From the NCBI GenBank assembly GCA_024275485.1, contig JAJRZA010000036.1, positions 62,001 to 126,000 of the forward strand: DNA of 64,000 nt, read 5' to 3'. Source of the DNA: Candidatus Krumholzibacteriota bacterium (GTDB taxonomy: Bacteria; Krumholzibacteriota; Krumholzibacteriia; LZORAL124-64-63). The position numbers and the translations under genes were made by a program. Shown piece after piece: positions 18,002 through 25,385 of the stretch (within the stretch, counting starts at the first letter, position 1; each line of letters opens with the position of its first letter). The notes beneath the pieces were generated by a model, which did not search any database, had not been told where the DNA came from, and saw only the letters and a list, made by a program, of their open reading frames with translations.

Positions 18002-18016
18002 GCGCCCGCCTGGAAT

Positions 18017-18832
18017 ATGGGACGCCTGACTCTGACGCCCACGGCACGCCCGCTCATCATGGGCGTCCTGAACCTCACCCCGGACAGTTTTTTTGATGGT
18101 GGTCGTCACCTTCAGGTGGAAAATGCCCTGATCCAGGCCGCAGCCATGATCGAAGCGGGCGCCGATGTTCTGGATTTGGGGGCCGAATCATCACGACCTG
18201 GTTCTCAACCCATCACCAGGGACGAAGAATGCCTACGGCTACTGCCTGCCCTGAAAGCCATCCGTTCACGATTTGATGTCCCCATCACCGTGGACACCCT
18301 TCGCCCGGACACCGCCCGCACCGCCTTGGCCGAGGGCGCCGATGCCATCAACGACATCCAAGGTGGACGCGACCCACAAATGCTGGAACTAGCGGCAAAT
18401 GCCGGTTGTGGATTGATCTTGATGCACATGCAAGGCACTCCGTCCACCATGCAGGTGAAACCGGCGTACGAAAATGTCGTGTCCGATGTGGCGCAGTGGT
18501 TGGCCCATCGTTGCACCGATGCCCTGGCATCGGGAGTGGGCAATGACAGTTTGATGATTGACCCGGGGATTGGTTTTGGCAAAACCCTGGAACACAACCT
18601 GAAGCTGCTGAACAACCTTGATGTTGTGGGATCGGACCATCCTGTTTTGCTGGGCGCCAGCCGCAAAAGTTTCATCTCCCAACTGACCAATGCGCCGGTT
18701 GATGATCGCCTTCCCGGAAGTCTTGCCGCCCTGTCCGCCGCTTTTTTTGGTGGCGCCTGCATGGTGCGGGTGCACGATGTAGCCCCATCGGTTCAGTTCC
18801 TGGACGTACTGGCTGCCATTGCCTCCAGATAG
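18017..18832 (+). CDS. folP: Dihydropteroate synthase
   Basis: About 271-residue TIM-barrel enzyme that joins p-aminobenzoate to dihydropterin pyrophosphate in folate synthesis. Diagnostic motifs are present: 'IMGVLNLTPDSFFDGG', 'DVLDLGAESSRPGS', 'PITVDTLRPDTA', 'INDIQGG', 'LMHMQGTP', 'DPGIGFGKTLEHNL' and the phosphate-binding 'LGASRKSFI'. The frame is open from TTG 17954, but that would translate through the terminator hairpin (giving 'KGPCEGPF'), so ATG 18017 just past it is chosen. Followed by cdaA after 136 bases, the order seen in many bacteria (ftsH-folP-cdaA). Confidence 0.93.
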   Translation: MGRLTLTPTARPLIMGVLNLTPDSFFDGGRHLQVENALIQAAAMIEAGADVLDLGAESSRPGSQPITRDEECLRLLPALKAIRSRFDVPITVDTLRPDTARTALAEGADAINDIQGGRDPQMLELAANAGCGLILMHMQGTPSTMQVKPAYENVVSDVAQWLAHRCTDALASGVGNDSLMIDPGIGFGKTLEHNLKLLNNLDVVGSDHPVLLGASRKSFISQLTNAPVDDRLPGSLAALSAAFFGGACMVRVHDVAPSVQFLDVLAAIASR

Positions 18833-18847
18833 TTTTTTTCACTCCTG

Positions 18848-18943
18848 TTGGTGGTGACGCTTATTGCCGGCACAACCCAGGCCCTGGCCCTGCCCGGGAG
18901 CATTCCCACAACCTTTTATCCGCCAGAGGCAATTCCCCATTGA
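18848..18943 (+). other. Possible tiny secreted-peptide ORF or remnant between folP and cdaA
   Basis: Directly after the folP TAG and in the same frame, an open stretch encodes a signal-peptide-like sequence (LVVTLIAGTTQALA) plus about 17 residues (PGSIPTTFYPPEAIPH) before TGA 18941-18943. The only usual start is TTG 18848 (or GTG 18851), without a ribosome site. It may be a decayed gene or chance; low confidence. Confidence 0.25.
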
Positions 18944-18968
18944 GAAACCCCTTTCCCAGTGGTAACTT

Positions 18969-19805
18969 ATGGATACAATGTGGACTTCAGTAACCGGCAA
19001 CCCACTCATCGACCTCCTCGATATCCTTATCGTGGCTTATTTGCTGTATCGGCTCATCGTCTTCATCAAGGATACCCGGGTTATTCAGATGTTCCTGGGT
19101 CTGGGATTTCTTCTGTTGCTCTCCTTTGTTGCCAGAATCCTGGGCATGATCATCGTGGGACAAATCATCGCGACCCTGCAGACGGTTTGGGTGGTGGCCT
19201 TCATCATCATATTCCAGCCCGAGCTGCGGGCCGCCCTGACCAACCTGGGGTTGCGCAGAGGGTTCGGCATGTTCCGCCAAACCGATGAATTTCCCGCCGA
19301 AGCCGAGTTGCTTGCCTCCATCTCCCGGTTGAGCAAGCGCGGCCTCGGAGCGCTGATCGTCATCGAAGGTGAAGTGAGGCTGAACAACTGGATCAAAAAA
19401 GGTGTCATCCTGGACGCCGAAATCACTGCCCTGACCATCGAAGCCATTTTCACTGTACCGGGTCCGCTTCACGACGGCGCGGTGATCATCAGCCAAAACA
19501 AAATTGCTGCCGCAGCGGTGATCCTGCCCATCACCGAGCAGGAAGAGCTGGCTTATACCCTGGGCACTCGGCACCGGGCGGCCATCGGCATCAGCGAGCA
19601 GTCCGATGCCATTGTTATCGTCGTTTCCGAAGAGACAAGAGCCATCAGCGTGGTGTTTGACGGGGAAATCCGCCGCGGCTTGTCCCTGGAGGATGTCACC
19701 ATCGAACTGGAACGCATTCGGCGCAACAAATCGGGTTCCGCGCGCAAACGCAAAAAAGCCTCCGACGAAGGGTCGGAGACCGGTGAGAGTTTGCCCGCTT
19801 CTTGA
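18969..19805 (+). CDS. cdaA: Membrane diadenylate cyclase CdaA (c-di-AMP synthase)
   Basis: 278-residue enzyme that makes the second messenger c-di-AMP from two ATP. Three N-terminal helices (LIDLLDILIVAYLLYRLIVF; MFLGLGFLLLLSFVARI; IATLQTVWVVAFIIIF) precede the DAC domain. The domain carries 'ALIVIEGE', the catalytic 'LHDGAVII' (Asp near 168) and 'TLGTRHRAAIGISE' (RHR near 201). The tail is basic (RKRKKASDEG). c-di-AMP usually controls potassium/osmolyte balance and wall integrity. In many genomes ybbR (cdaR) and glmM follow cdaA; here the next gene is convergent and ends 2 bases away, so that part of the operon is missing. ATG 18969 lacks a strong ribosome site, and ATG 18978 is an alternative. 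Confidence 0.93.
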   Translation: MDTMWTSVTGNPLIDLLDILIVAYLLYRLIVFIKDTRVIQMFLGLGFLLLLSFVARILGMIIVGQIIATLQTVWVVAFIIIFQPELRAALTNLGLRRGFGMFRQTDEFPAEAELLASISRLSKRGLGALIVIEGEVRLNNWIKKGVILDAEITALTIEAIFTVPGPLHDGAVIISQNKIAAAAVILPITEQEELAYTLGTRHRAAIGISEQSDAIVIVVSEETRAISVVFDGEIRRGLSLEDVTIELERIRRNKSGSARKRKKASDEGSETGESLPAS

Positions 19806-19806
19806 A

Positions 19807-22032
19807 TCAGGGAGTCTGTTCAAGCACTTCTTCCTTTGCTTTTCCGCTCCCTTTTTTTGATTTCCCATCCTTCTGATTTTCAGCATTTTCCTGCCCGGGT
19901 AATACCGCCTGCAAAAACACCGTCACAATATCCGGATCAAAACGGCCACCGGGATCTTCACGCATTTGCTGGGCCGAGTCCTTGGCGGACATGGGCTCAG
20001 GCAAACCAATTCCATTGATCATGGCCACATAGTTTTCCACCACGCTGACCACCCTCGCTGGCAGTGGGATCTCACGCCCGGCCAAACCTTCGGGATAACC
20101 CTGGCCATTGTATCTTTCGTGATGGCAGGAGACGACCTCCAGTATGGTGGTCGGCAAATCCCGTTCGCTGAGGAGGTCACGACCCCGCTCCGGATGTTTG
20201 TAGTAAACCTGAAGTTGTTCCGGGGTCATTTCCGACGGGGCTACCATCAACTCGTCGGGCTGGCCCACCAATCCCAAATCACGCAGCAGGCAGCCGTAAA
20301 GCAAGTCCCGATGCTGATCGGGCGGAAAGCCCATTTCCACTGCCAGTAGATTCAGTTGTTCCACCATGCTCAGGGTCACGTCATCGGATCCGAAACAACG
20401 GATCTCCCGTTCCGCCATCAGGGTCTGAACCAGGCTTTGGGTCAGATCAGCGTCGTCGTTGTGACTGTCGAAACGTGCCAGCATACGGCCGGTGGGTTCA
20501 AACAATTGCATGAGACGCTCTTCGGGGAACATCTCCATCTCATCCATTTTGCACCCCAGCAAAACCATTCCCTGATACTGGTCATCCCAATTCAAACCGA
20601 TCAGCCAATCGACTCCGGCAGCCATCATCTTGTCTTTGATTTCCTGGAACAGGGACGGCAGATTGGCAACCCGGACGGGGCGCTCCATGGATCGGAAAAA
20701 CATCTTCAGACGGTCCTGGCCCATATCCAAAGCCATCCAATCGGTGCCGTGACCGGCCATGACCTGGGGACGGTTTCCATCAGGGGCCAAAAAAGCGAGT
20801 TCGTCCAGCGGCATGATTGTCTTGACGTTGCGCCAGAAGATTCGCCAGAAGTGTGGGCGATCGTCGGCATCAGGCAATTCCAGGGCCAGATGGTAGAGCG
20901 TCTCGTTCAGGTCCGGTGGGGTTTTGGTGTTGGAAGGCGCGGTCACACTTTGGGCTGCTTCCAACAGGTCTTCCACCGGGGCTGAGGAATTCTCCGATGA
21001 GGGCATTCCGGCTTCAACTGTGGAACCACCAAGAACCTGCATCAACAATTCAAAAGCAAAATTCTCCCCGACAGTGTATTCACGATCTTGACCGTTGTTG
21101 CTCAGAAGGATCACCCCGATGAGCTGCTTGTCATGCAACAGGGGCAAAATCATTTCGGGATTCACTTCCTCCAGATAATCCGTTTCACTTTTCTTCAGCT
21201 CATCCGCATGCAAGTCCAGGATTGTCAAAGGTCGTGCATAGTCAACCAACTGGCGAGCAAGAGAACCAGCCAAGGGGATTTTCTTCTCTCCACTTGTGCT
21301 GCGCAGATGAATACCGGATGGGAAAAGCAGGGTCACATTGTCAGCCAACCCCTGACTGAACAGAAGATTGGTCAACGCATCGGCAAACTCCTGGCGGTTC
21401 TTACCGTTGTGCCAGGTGCCGAGGGCGGAAATCGCCTCGGTCAGGGATGTATAGCGGTGCTCCTTGCGGCGACCCTTCCGGGCATCCTTGGCCGTGAATT
21501 CATGCAGAAGGTCATTAAGTCCGCTGTCGGCATCACCCTCCTCATCCTCCAGAAAACTCATGGCCCCGACATCATCATTATCTTCGGTGGATTGATTCAG
21601 GACGGGTTCAACCGTTGCTGCGGGTTGGGCTTTTGCCAAATCTGGAGGTTGCAGAGCCGAATGATCGGGGGCCGTGTAGTCCTCATTGTGGAATTCCCTG
21701 ACCGCATCATCCACGTTCAGGTAGTAGCGCAAAGGCAGATCATCAAATTTCCCATCCAGGAAGCGACGAACCACCGGGCCCACTCCGGAAAAGACCGCTT
21801 CTCCACCCAGGGCAATCAATCGGCGTTGAAAGTCAGCCAACACCCGGGCACCGCTGCCCCCGAGGCTGGACAAATGACTCAGATCCAGAACCAACTGGAC
21901 CTTTTTTCGGGACATGGCCTGCTGTGCCAACTCCTGCAAGGCGGTTTTGTCCGACCTGCTGACGGAACCCGCCAGAGAAACGCCAAACAAAGCTGGATCC
22001 TTTAGTTTAAGAGGTTGGAACTGAATGGCCAT
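19807..22032 (-). CDS. STAS-GAF-HD-GYP-like signalling protein with degenerate HD motif
   Basis: 741-residue cytoplasmic protein. The N-terminal STAS-like domain (residues about 5-110: VQLVLDLSHLSSLGGSGARVLADFQRRL) is followed by an acidic linker, a GAF-like domain (about 215-340), a second sensor-like domain (about 375-540) and a C-terminal HD-GYP-type region. The latter keeps 'HHERYNGQGYPEGLAGREIPLPARVVSVVENYVAM' in pieces but has 'LLRDLGLVG' where active enzymes have 'LLHDIGKI', so metal binding and c-di-GMP hydrolysis are doubtful. The tail is Lys/Glu-rich. AAGGTG lies 6 bases before ATG 22032. It is probably a sensor or scaffold in the signalling cluster upstream on the same strand. Confidence 0.78.
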   Translation of the reverse strand: MAIQFQPLKLKDPALFGVSLAGSVSRSDKTALQELAQQAMSRKKVQLVLDLSHLSSLGGSGARVLADFQRRLIALGGEAVFSGVGPVVRRFLDGKFDDLPLRYYLNVDDAVREFHNEDYTAPDHSALQPPDLAKAQPAATVEPVLNQSTEDNDDVGAMSFLEDEEGDADSGLNDLLHEFTAKDARKGRRKEHRYTSLTEAISALGTWHNGKNRQEFADALTNLLFSQGLADNVTLLFPSGIHLRSTSGEKKIPLAGSLARQLVDYARPLTILDLHADELKKSETDYLEEVNPEMILPLLHDKQLIGVILLSNNGQDREYTVGENFAFELLMQVLGGSTVEAGMPSSENSSAPVEDLLEAAQSVTAPSNTKTPPDLNETLYHLALELPDADDRPHFWRIFWRNVKTIMPLDELAFLAPDGNRPQVMAGHGTDWMALDMGQDRLKMFFRSMERPVRVANLPSLFQEIKDKMMAAGVDWLIGLNWDDQYQGMVLLGCKMDEMEMFPEERLMQLFEPTGRMLARFDSHNDDADLTQSLVQTLMAEREIRCFGSDDVTLSMVEQLNLLAVEMGFPPDQHRDLLYGCLLRDLGLVGQPDELMVAPSEMTPEQLQVYYKHPERGRDLLSERDLPTTILEVVSCHHERYNGQGYPEGLAGREIPLPARVVSVVENYVAMINGIGLPEPMSAKDSAQQMREDPGGRFDPDIVTVFLQAVLPGQENAENQKDGKSKKGSGKAKEEVLEQTP

Positions 22033-22048
22033 TTTATTCACCTTTACA

Positions 22049-22081
22049 AACACCAGGACAACCGACGGCTGTCCTGGTGTT
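22049..22081 (-). terminator. Long intercistronic hairpin (terminator or attenuator)
   Basis: A perfect 12-bp stem (22049-22060 with 22070-22081, 9-base loop) lies between the small HTH gene and the STAS/HD-GYP-like gene. On the minus strand only a short T-rich tail (TTTGTAAAGG) follows and merges into the ribosome site of the next gene. It could thus be a partial terminator, a processing site or a translational control element. Confidence 0.55.
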
Positions 22082-22106
22082 CGTCGATCTCAGAATTTTG
22101 CAGAAA

Positions 22107-22262
22107 TTACACAAGAGATTCGGACAACCATTTGTCCAACACCGTACGCATAAATCTCCACTCACTTCCTACCTTTTTAGCCGGAATCTTACCCTCCTTG
22201 GCAAGGCGGCAAACAGTTTTAACATGCATTTTCAGGTACTCGGCCGCTTCCACGGAAGTCAT
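22107..22262 (-). CDS. Small excisionase/MerR-like helix-turn-helix DNA-binding protein
   Basis: 51-residue protein: MTSVEAAEYLKMHVKTVCRL followed by AKEGKIPAKKVGSEWRF and MRTVLDKWLSESLV. This is the compact winged HTH of the AlpA/excisionase/BldC-type family ('S..EAAEYL..H..TV.RLA.EG.IPA.KVG..WRF....LD.WL'), complete from start to end. AGGA lies 6 bases before ATG 22262. The same frame continues upstream through 14 plausible codons to an in-frame TAG (22307-22305) and six more codons back to an ATG at 22325 that has its own AGGAG. So the gene may have lost an N-terminus to a nonsense change. It probably regulates the neighbouring signalling genes. Confidence 0.82.
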   Translation of the reverse strand: MTSVEAAEYLKMHVKTVCRLAKEGKIPAKKVGSEWRFMRTVLDKWLSESLV

Positions 22263-22304
22263 GACCTGTCCTGTTAGATCGGCCCCCCCTATGTAGACCT
22301 TAGA

Positions 22305-22325
22305 CTAATCGCTGTAGTTCGGCAT
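22305..22325 (-). other. Six-codon leader ORF in frame with the HTH gene (ends in TAG)
   Basis: AGGAG (22338-22334) is 8 bases before ATG 22325, which starts M-P-N-Y-S-D and then TAG. The frame then continues SKVYIGGADLTGQV into the HTH protein's Met at 22262. Either a nonsense mutation in the true 5' end of the gene, a leader peptide, or an amber readthrough site. Confidence 0.5.
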
Positions 22326-22545
22326 GGGGGTATCTCCTCTCAGAGTCATATTTGCGATGCGTGCCACATCACACGAATAAGCAAAACAAAGCAACTCCCA
22401 TGCCCATAAGCCGGACATGGCAAAATCGGCAGCTTTCCCCTGTTTTAATGGTTTAAAGGTAATCAGAAGGTATTACCAGGCCGTTTTCAGCCATAAAAGA
22501 CGGTGCAGGATACATCAAGAATCGCCAGGGCATTGCAATCCGCAA

Positions 22546-23154
22546 TCAAGATCCGGGACCAAAACCCTTCCAACGCAGTAGGCTGGACCCGGAATCGGGA
22601 GTTGAAGGATGAAAAAGTGCGTTGCCAAATTGACACAAACGGGCCCAGCATTGCTGCAATTCGATTTCCTGATCTGAATCAAGGGTTTCGTCACACCAGG
22701 AATCCTGCCATTTCAGAAGCAACTCTTCCATCTCATTCATTACCAGAAGTGGAGTCTGAAAATTCCCAAACCAGCTGGTCAGACGCTGCCATCGGGTATC
22801 TTCCACCCATTGCTCCAGGGAATCTCCGGCATCCAGTCCAGCGGCCAAATCATCCAGAAAGGATGCCAACAGATTGAGACCAACTCGCCAGCCCGAAGGG
22901 ATTCTTTGAGGCTCCTGCTGCCCCAGAACAACCAGGGACGACAGTGCCCGGGTGAACTGAATCAACCCCGTCTCCCCGGATTCCCCAGCCACTCCCCCCA
23001 ACAAATCAGCCTGGACACCCAGATGGGACAAAACAGACCACGAAGAGGTTTTGGCCATGGAATCGGCTGCAGAATGGCGGAGCCGGGATTCCAGCTCCGC
23101 CAACAGCAGGGCAAATTGGGCAGGTTGTGTTTCAGACGATGGCAGGTAACTCAA
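22546..23154 (-). CDS. Hypothetical helical protein of the receptor-like cluster
   Basis: 202-residue soluble protein with no family I recognise. It is Leu- and Trp-rich with several predicted amphipathic helices (ALLLAELESRLRHSAADS, RVGLNLLASFLDDLAAG, LVMNEMEELLLKWQDSW), no signal peptide and no membrane segment. Its TTG start at 23154 has GGGAG five bases upstream and lies 38 bases after the stop of the YDL-motif protein gene, so it is in the same operon. The acidic/Trp-containing helices suggest a protein-protein adaptor role with its neighbours (inference only). Confidence 0.7.
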   Translation of the reverse strand: MSYLPSSETQPAQFALLLAELESRLRHSAADSMAKTSSWSVLSHLGVQADLLGGVAGESGETGLIQFTRALSSLVVLGQQEPQRIPSGWRVGLNLLASFLDDLAAGLDAGDSLEQWVEDTRWQRLTSWFGNFQTPLLVMNEMEELLLKWQDSWCDETLDSDQEIELQQCWARLCQFGNALFHPSTPDSGSSLLRWKGFGPGS

Positions 23155-23192
23155 TTCCGCTCCCGGGCGTTGCCGCGGGCCGGACGGACCCG

Positions 23193-24194
23193 CTAGGTCA
23201 AACTGACGGCACCGAATTCTGCCAGATCGTAAATCCTCTCGGATTCGACCTCGGCTTCAACTTCGGGTTCGACTTCAGGTTCAGACACGGCAGTTTCGGG
23301 CTCACCCTCAGGAAGGGCCCCAAACTCGTCCAGATCGTACACCTTTTCTTCAGCCGGGGGAAGCACCGCTTCGGCTACGACTTCAGCTGCGGTTTCAGCT
23401 TCGGGAAGAGGATCTTCCTTTTCTGGTATTGCCGACTCCAGAAAACCCGTATTTTCCGGTTGGCTGCCCGAGTCGCCCAACAGATTGTCCGCTTGACTGA
23501 AAGGATCCACATCCGTCATGGGCTCCATTGCCGGACCCGATTCCGCAAAAGGATCGTGTTGGTTGAGGTTCAAACCACCTTCGGGGGGATTTTCAGGATT
23601 CCCTGTGGAGACATCTTCGGCATTGAACGGCAAACCTGTCAAACTGCCGAGGCTTTCACCCAGGCAGGTCAGCCGGTCACCCTGTTGAGAGAAACTCTGG
23701 GCAACTTCCACCAAACTGCTGGACACTTGATTCACCGATGGGATCAGTTTTCCCACCACCTCCGTCATTTTACCGGCTGAATCCCCAGGACCCTTGTCCA
23801 AACGTGCCTGGACCTGTTTCAAGCTGGTTTGAATTTGCTTGCGGGGCCCGTCTCCACTCTCGCCCATGGCGGTTGCCACCTGTCGGAATTCGTTGCTCAA
23901 TTCCTCGAGAGACTGGGTCATGGGCAACAGACGTTCGCCCCGGGTGCCCAGACGAGCAACCTCCATGGCCATTTGGAAGGCCAACTTGCTGCCTCGATCC
24001 ACAAGATTGTTGATCTTGCCCAAACTACCCTGGGCACCGAAATCTTGGCCCCAGGCTTCAACTTCCCGGGTGATGTCAGCCACAGCCTCGGCCACCTGTT
24101 TTTGATCCTGACCACTTGTCATCTGGCTGACCAGGCTACCCAGTTCGGCCAGTTGGGTTGACAATTTTTCCACGGCCACACCTTGCTGGCTCAT
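23193..24194 (-). CDS. Receptor-like coiled-coil protein, C-terminal part, with two YDLxEFGA motifs
   Basis: 333-residue protein. The first 170 residues are a long helical region resembling the signalling half of methyl-accepting proteins (VNQVSSSLVEVAQSFSQQGD; VARLGTRGERLLPMTQSLEE). The rest is acidic and Pro-rich, probably disordered, and contains two copies of a short motif: VYDLDEFGALP and IYDLAEFGAVS. The frame stays open upstream of ATG 24194 for 26 sensible codons (KDQYQSREILGVVQDARSW...), back to the TAA that ends the next gene. This indicates that the two ORFs were one gene. The weak ribosome site (GGGA) before ATG 24194 agrees. Function unknown; the repeated motif may dock a partner. 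Confidence 0.68.
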   Translation of the reverse strand: MSQQGVAVEKLSTQLAELGSLVSQMTSGQDQKQVAEAVADITREVEAWGQDFGAQGSLGKINNLVDRGSKLAFQMAMEVARLGTRGERLLPMTQSLEELSNEFRQVATAMGESGDGPRKQIQTSLKQVQARLDKGPGDSAGKMTEVVGKLIPSVNQVSSSLVEVAQSFSQQGDRLTCLGESLGSLTGLPFNAEDVSTGNPENPPEGGLNLNQHDPFAESGPAMEPMTDVDPFSQADNLLGDSGSQPENTGFLESAIPEKEDPLPEAETAAEVVAEAVLPPAEEKVYDLDEFGALPEGEPETAVSEPEVEPEVEAEVESERIYDLAEFGAVSLT

Positions 24195-24272
24195 TTTTTC
24201 CCGGGTGGACTGATTCCAACTGCGGGCATCCTGAACAACACCCAGGATTTCCCTGGATTGGTACTGATCTTT

Positions 24273-25076
24273 TTACCGGACGCACTTGGACTCGTTGCGA
24301 GCCGCTTCTCCTTCATCAAAGAGCTGGACCGCCGCATCAGCCAAACTCCTGGCCATCTGGTTCTCGAATTGCCCCACAAGATCATCGCGGGATTTCGATT
24401 CCATGGCAGCCAGCAGCCGGCGCAATTCCCCTTCCAGGGCAATATTTTTCTTCTGACTGGCCACTTGCAAGCGCCACGAACCCAGGGTTTCCGCGACAAA
24501 GGCTGCCACCCGGGGATCGGATTTGAAGTCGGAATTCTGCCACGGTTCTTCCTGATCCAACCGCAGGGCAGAGAGTTGATCCAGCATATGGATTGCCGTT
24601 TGATGTTGTTTTTCAGCATTGCGGACCGCCCGGGCCACAGCCCAACTGCCCAAAAATCCCAGGGACAAGACTCCGGCCACGAGGATGTACAACAGATTCA
24701 GGGGATAGGTCTGGTAATTGAACCATTGGTCAACCTGAGTCAGTCCTGCAGGATTCCAAAGCGACAGCGGATCCACCCCGGCCACAAACACCACTCCCCC
24801 AGCCAAGCCCAAGCCGGCCACCAGAATCGAAATCAAAAACATGGTCCCAAGGCCGCCTCCAGAAATACCCAATTTATGGTCAGTGGAAGGATTTGGAAAT
24901 TTCTTCGGGGAAATTTTATCATTGCCATCGGCGACATCAATCTCCGGCAGGACTGATCCAGCATTTTCACTAAAATCTGAAAAATCCTCGAGAGACTCAT
25001 CCTGTGTTGTATGTTCGCCCGCAAGGCTTTCAAAATCCATGTCGTCGTCCCAATCAAAACGTTCCTGGTCGCTCAT
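24273..25076 (-). CDS. Receptor-like membrane protein, N-terminal part (ends at in-frame TAA)
   Basis: 267-residue protein starting at ATG 25076 with AAAGGA upstream. An acidic cytoplasmic N-terminus (DWDDDMDFESLAGEHTTQDE) is followed by two membrane helices (about residues 76-100 and 125-150: LLYILVAGVLSLGFLGSWAVARAVR) and a helical region. The topology is like a chemoreceptor or TipN/Tar-type signalling protein without a large sensor domain. The TAA at 24275-24273 lies in the middle of coding-like sequence in the same frame as the downstream ORF 23193-24194. The intact protein would have about 626 residues. Either a nonsense mutation, an error or a split gene. Confidence 0.68.
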   Translation of the reverse strand: MSDQERFDWDDDMDFESLAGEHTTQDESLEDFSDFSENAGSVLPEIDVADGNDKISPKKFPNPSTDHKLGISGGGLGTMFLISILVAGLGLAGGVVFVAGVDPLSLWNPAGLTQVDQWFNYQTYPLNLLYILVAGVLSLGFLGSWAVARAVRNAEKQHQTAIHMLDQLSALRLDQEEPWQNSDFKSDPRVAAFVAETLGSWRLQVASQKKNIALEGELRRLLAAMESKSRDDLVGQFENQMARSLADAAVQLFDEGEAARNESKCVR

Positions 25077-25385
25077 CAGCGGATCCTTTCGCAGTCGGGG
25101 GCCGCCTTTCCCCGCACATGGTCAGGGTGGGGCAGCGGTTCAATTTCTGGTGTTTTTATCGACAATAAGCAGAGCGACCAAAGCAAAATTCTGCCTCCAA
25201 TCCCAAATTTTTCATGCAACTGGTGGTCCAAATATTGTCGGAAGCGGGAATGACCTCAGGGAGATCAACTTAACTGAAATATTAACTCCTTTATTATCAA
25301 CATTTTAAATGATGTCAATCAACCCATCCGTGGCACATTCCCTACAAGTCCTGGCAGGAATCCCGAACCACGAAGGGTCAAAAAC
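25077..25385. other. 309-base divergent intergenic region
   Basis: Lies between the receptor-like gene (left) and the unknown rightward gene at 25386. The right half (25260-25315) is very AT-rich; TTAACT and TTAAAT 17 bases apart around 25281-25309 could be a weak rightward promoter. No RNA gene or small ORF with a ribosome site was seen. Confidence 0.4.

Noticed and set aside
17954-18016. folP starting at TTG 17954
   Set aside because: It would translate the ftsH terminator hairpin; ATG 18017 lies just beyond it.
16332-18047. 571-residue minus-strand ORF opposite ftsH
   Set aside because: Antisense to the highly conserved ftsH gene; sequence is His/Gly-rich noise.
22340-22370. Sigma-54-like sequence TGGCACGCATCGCAA on the minus strand
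   Set aside because: The GG and GC elements are one base too close for the strict -24/-12 spacing.
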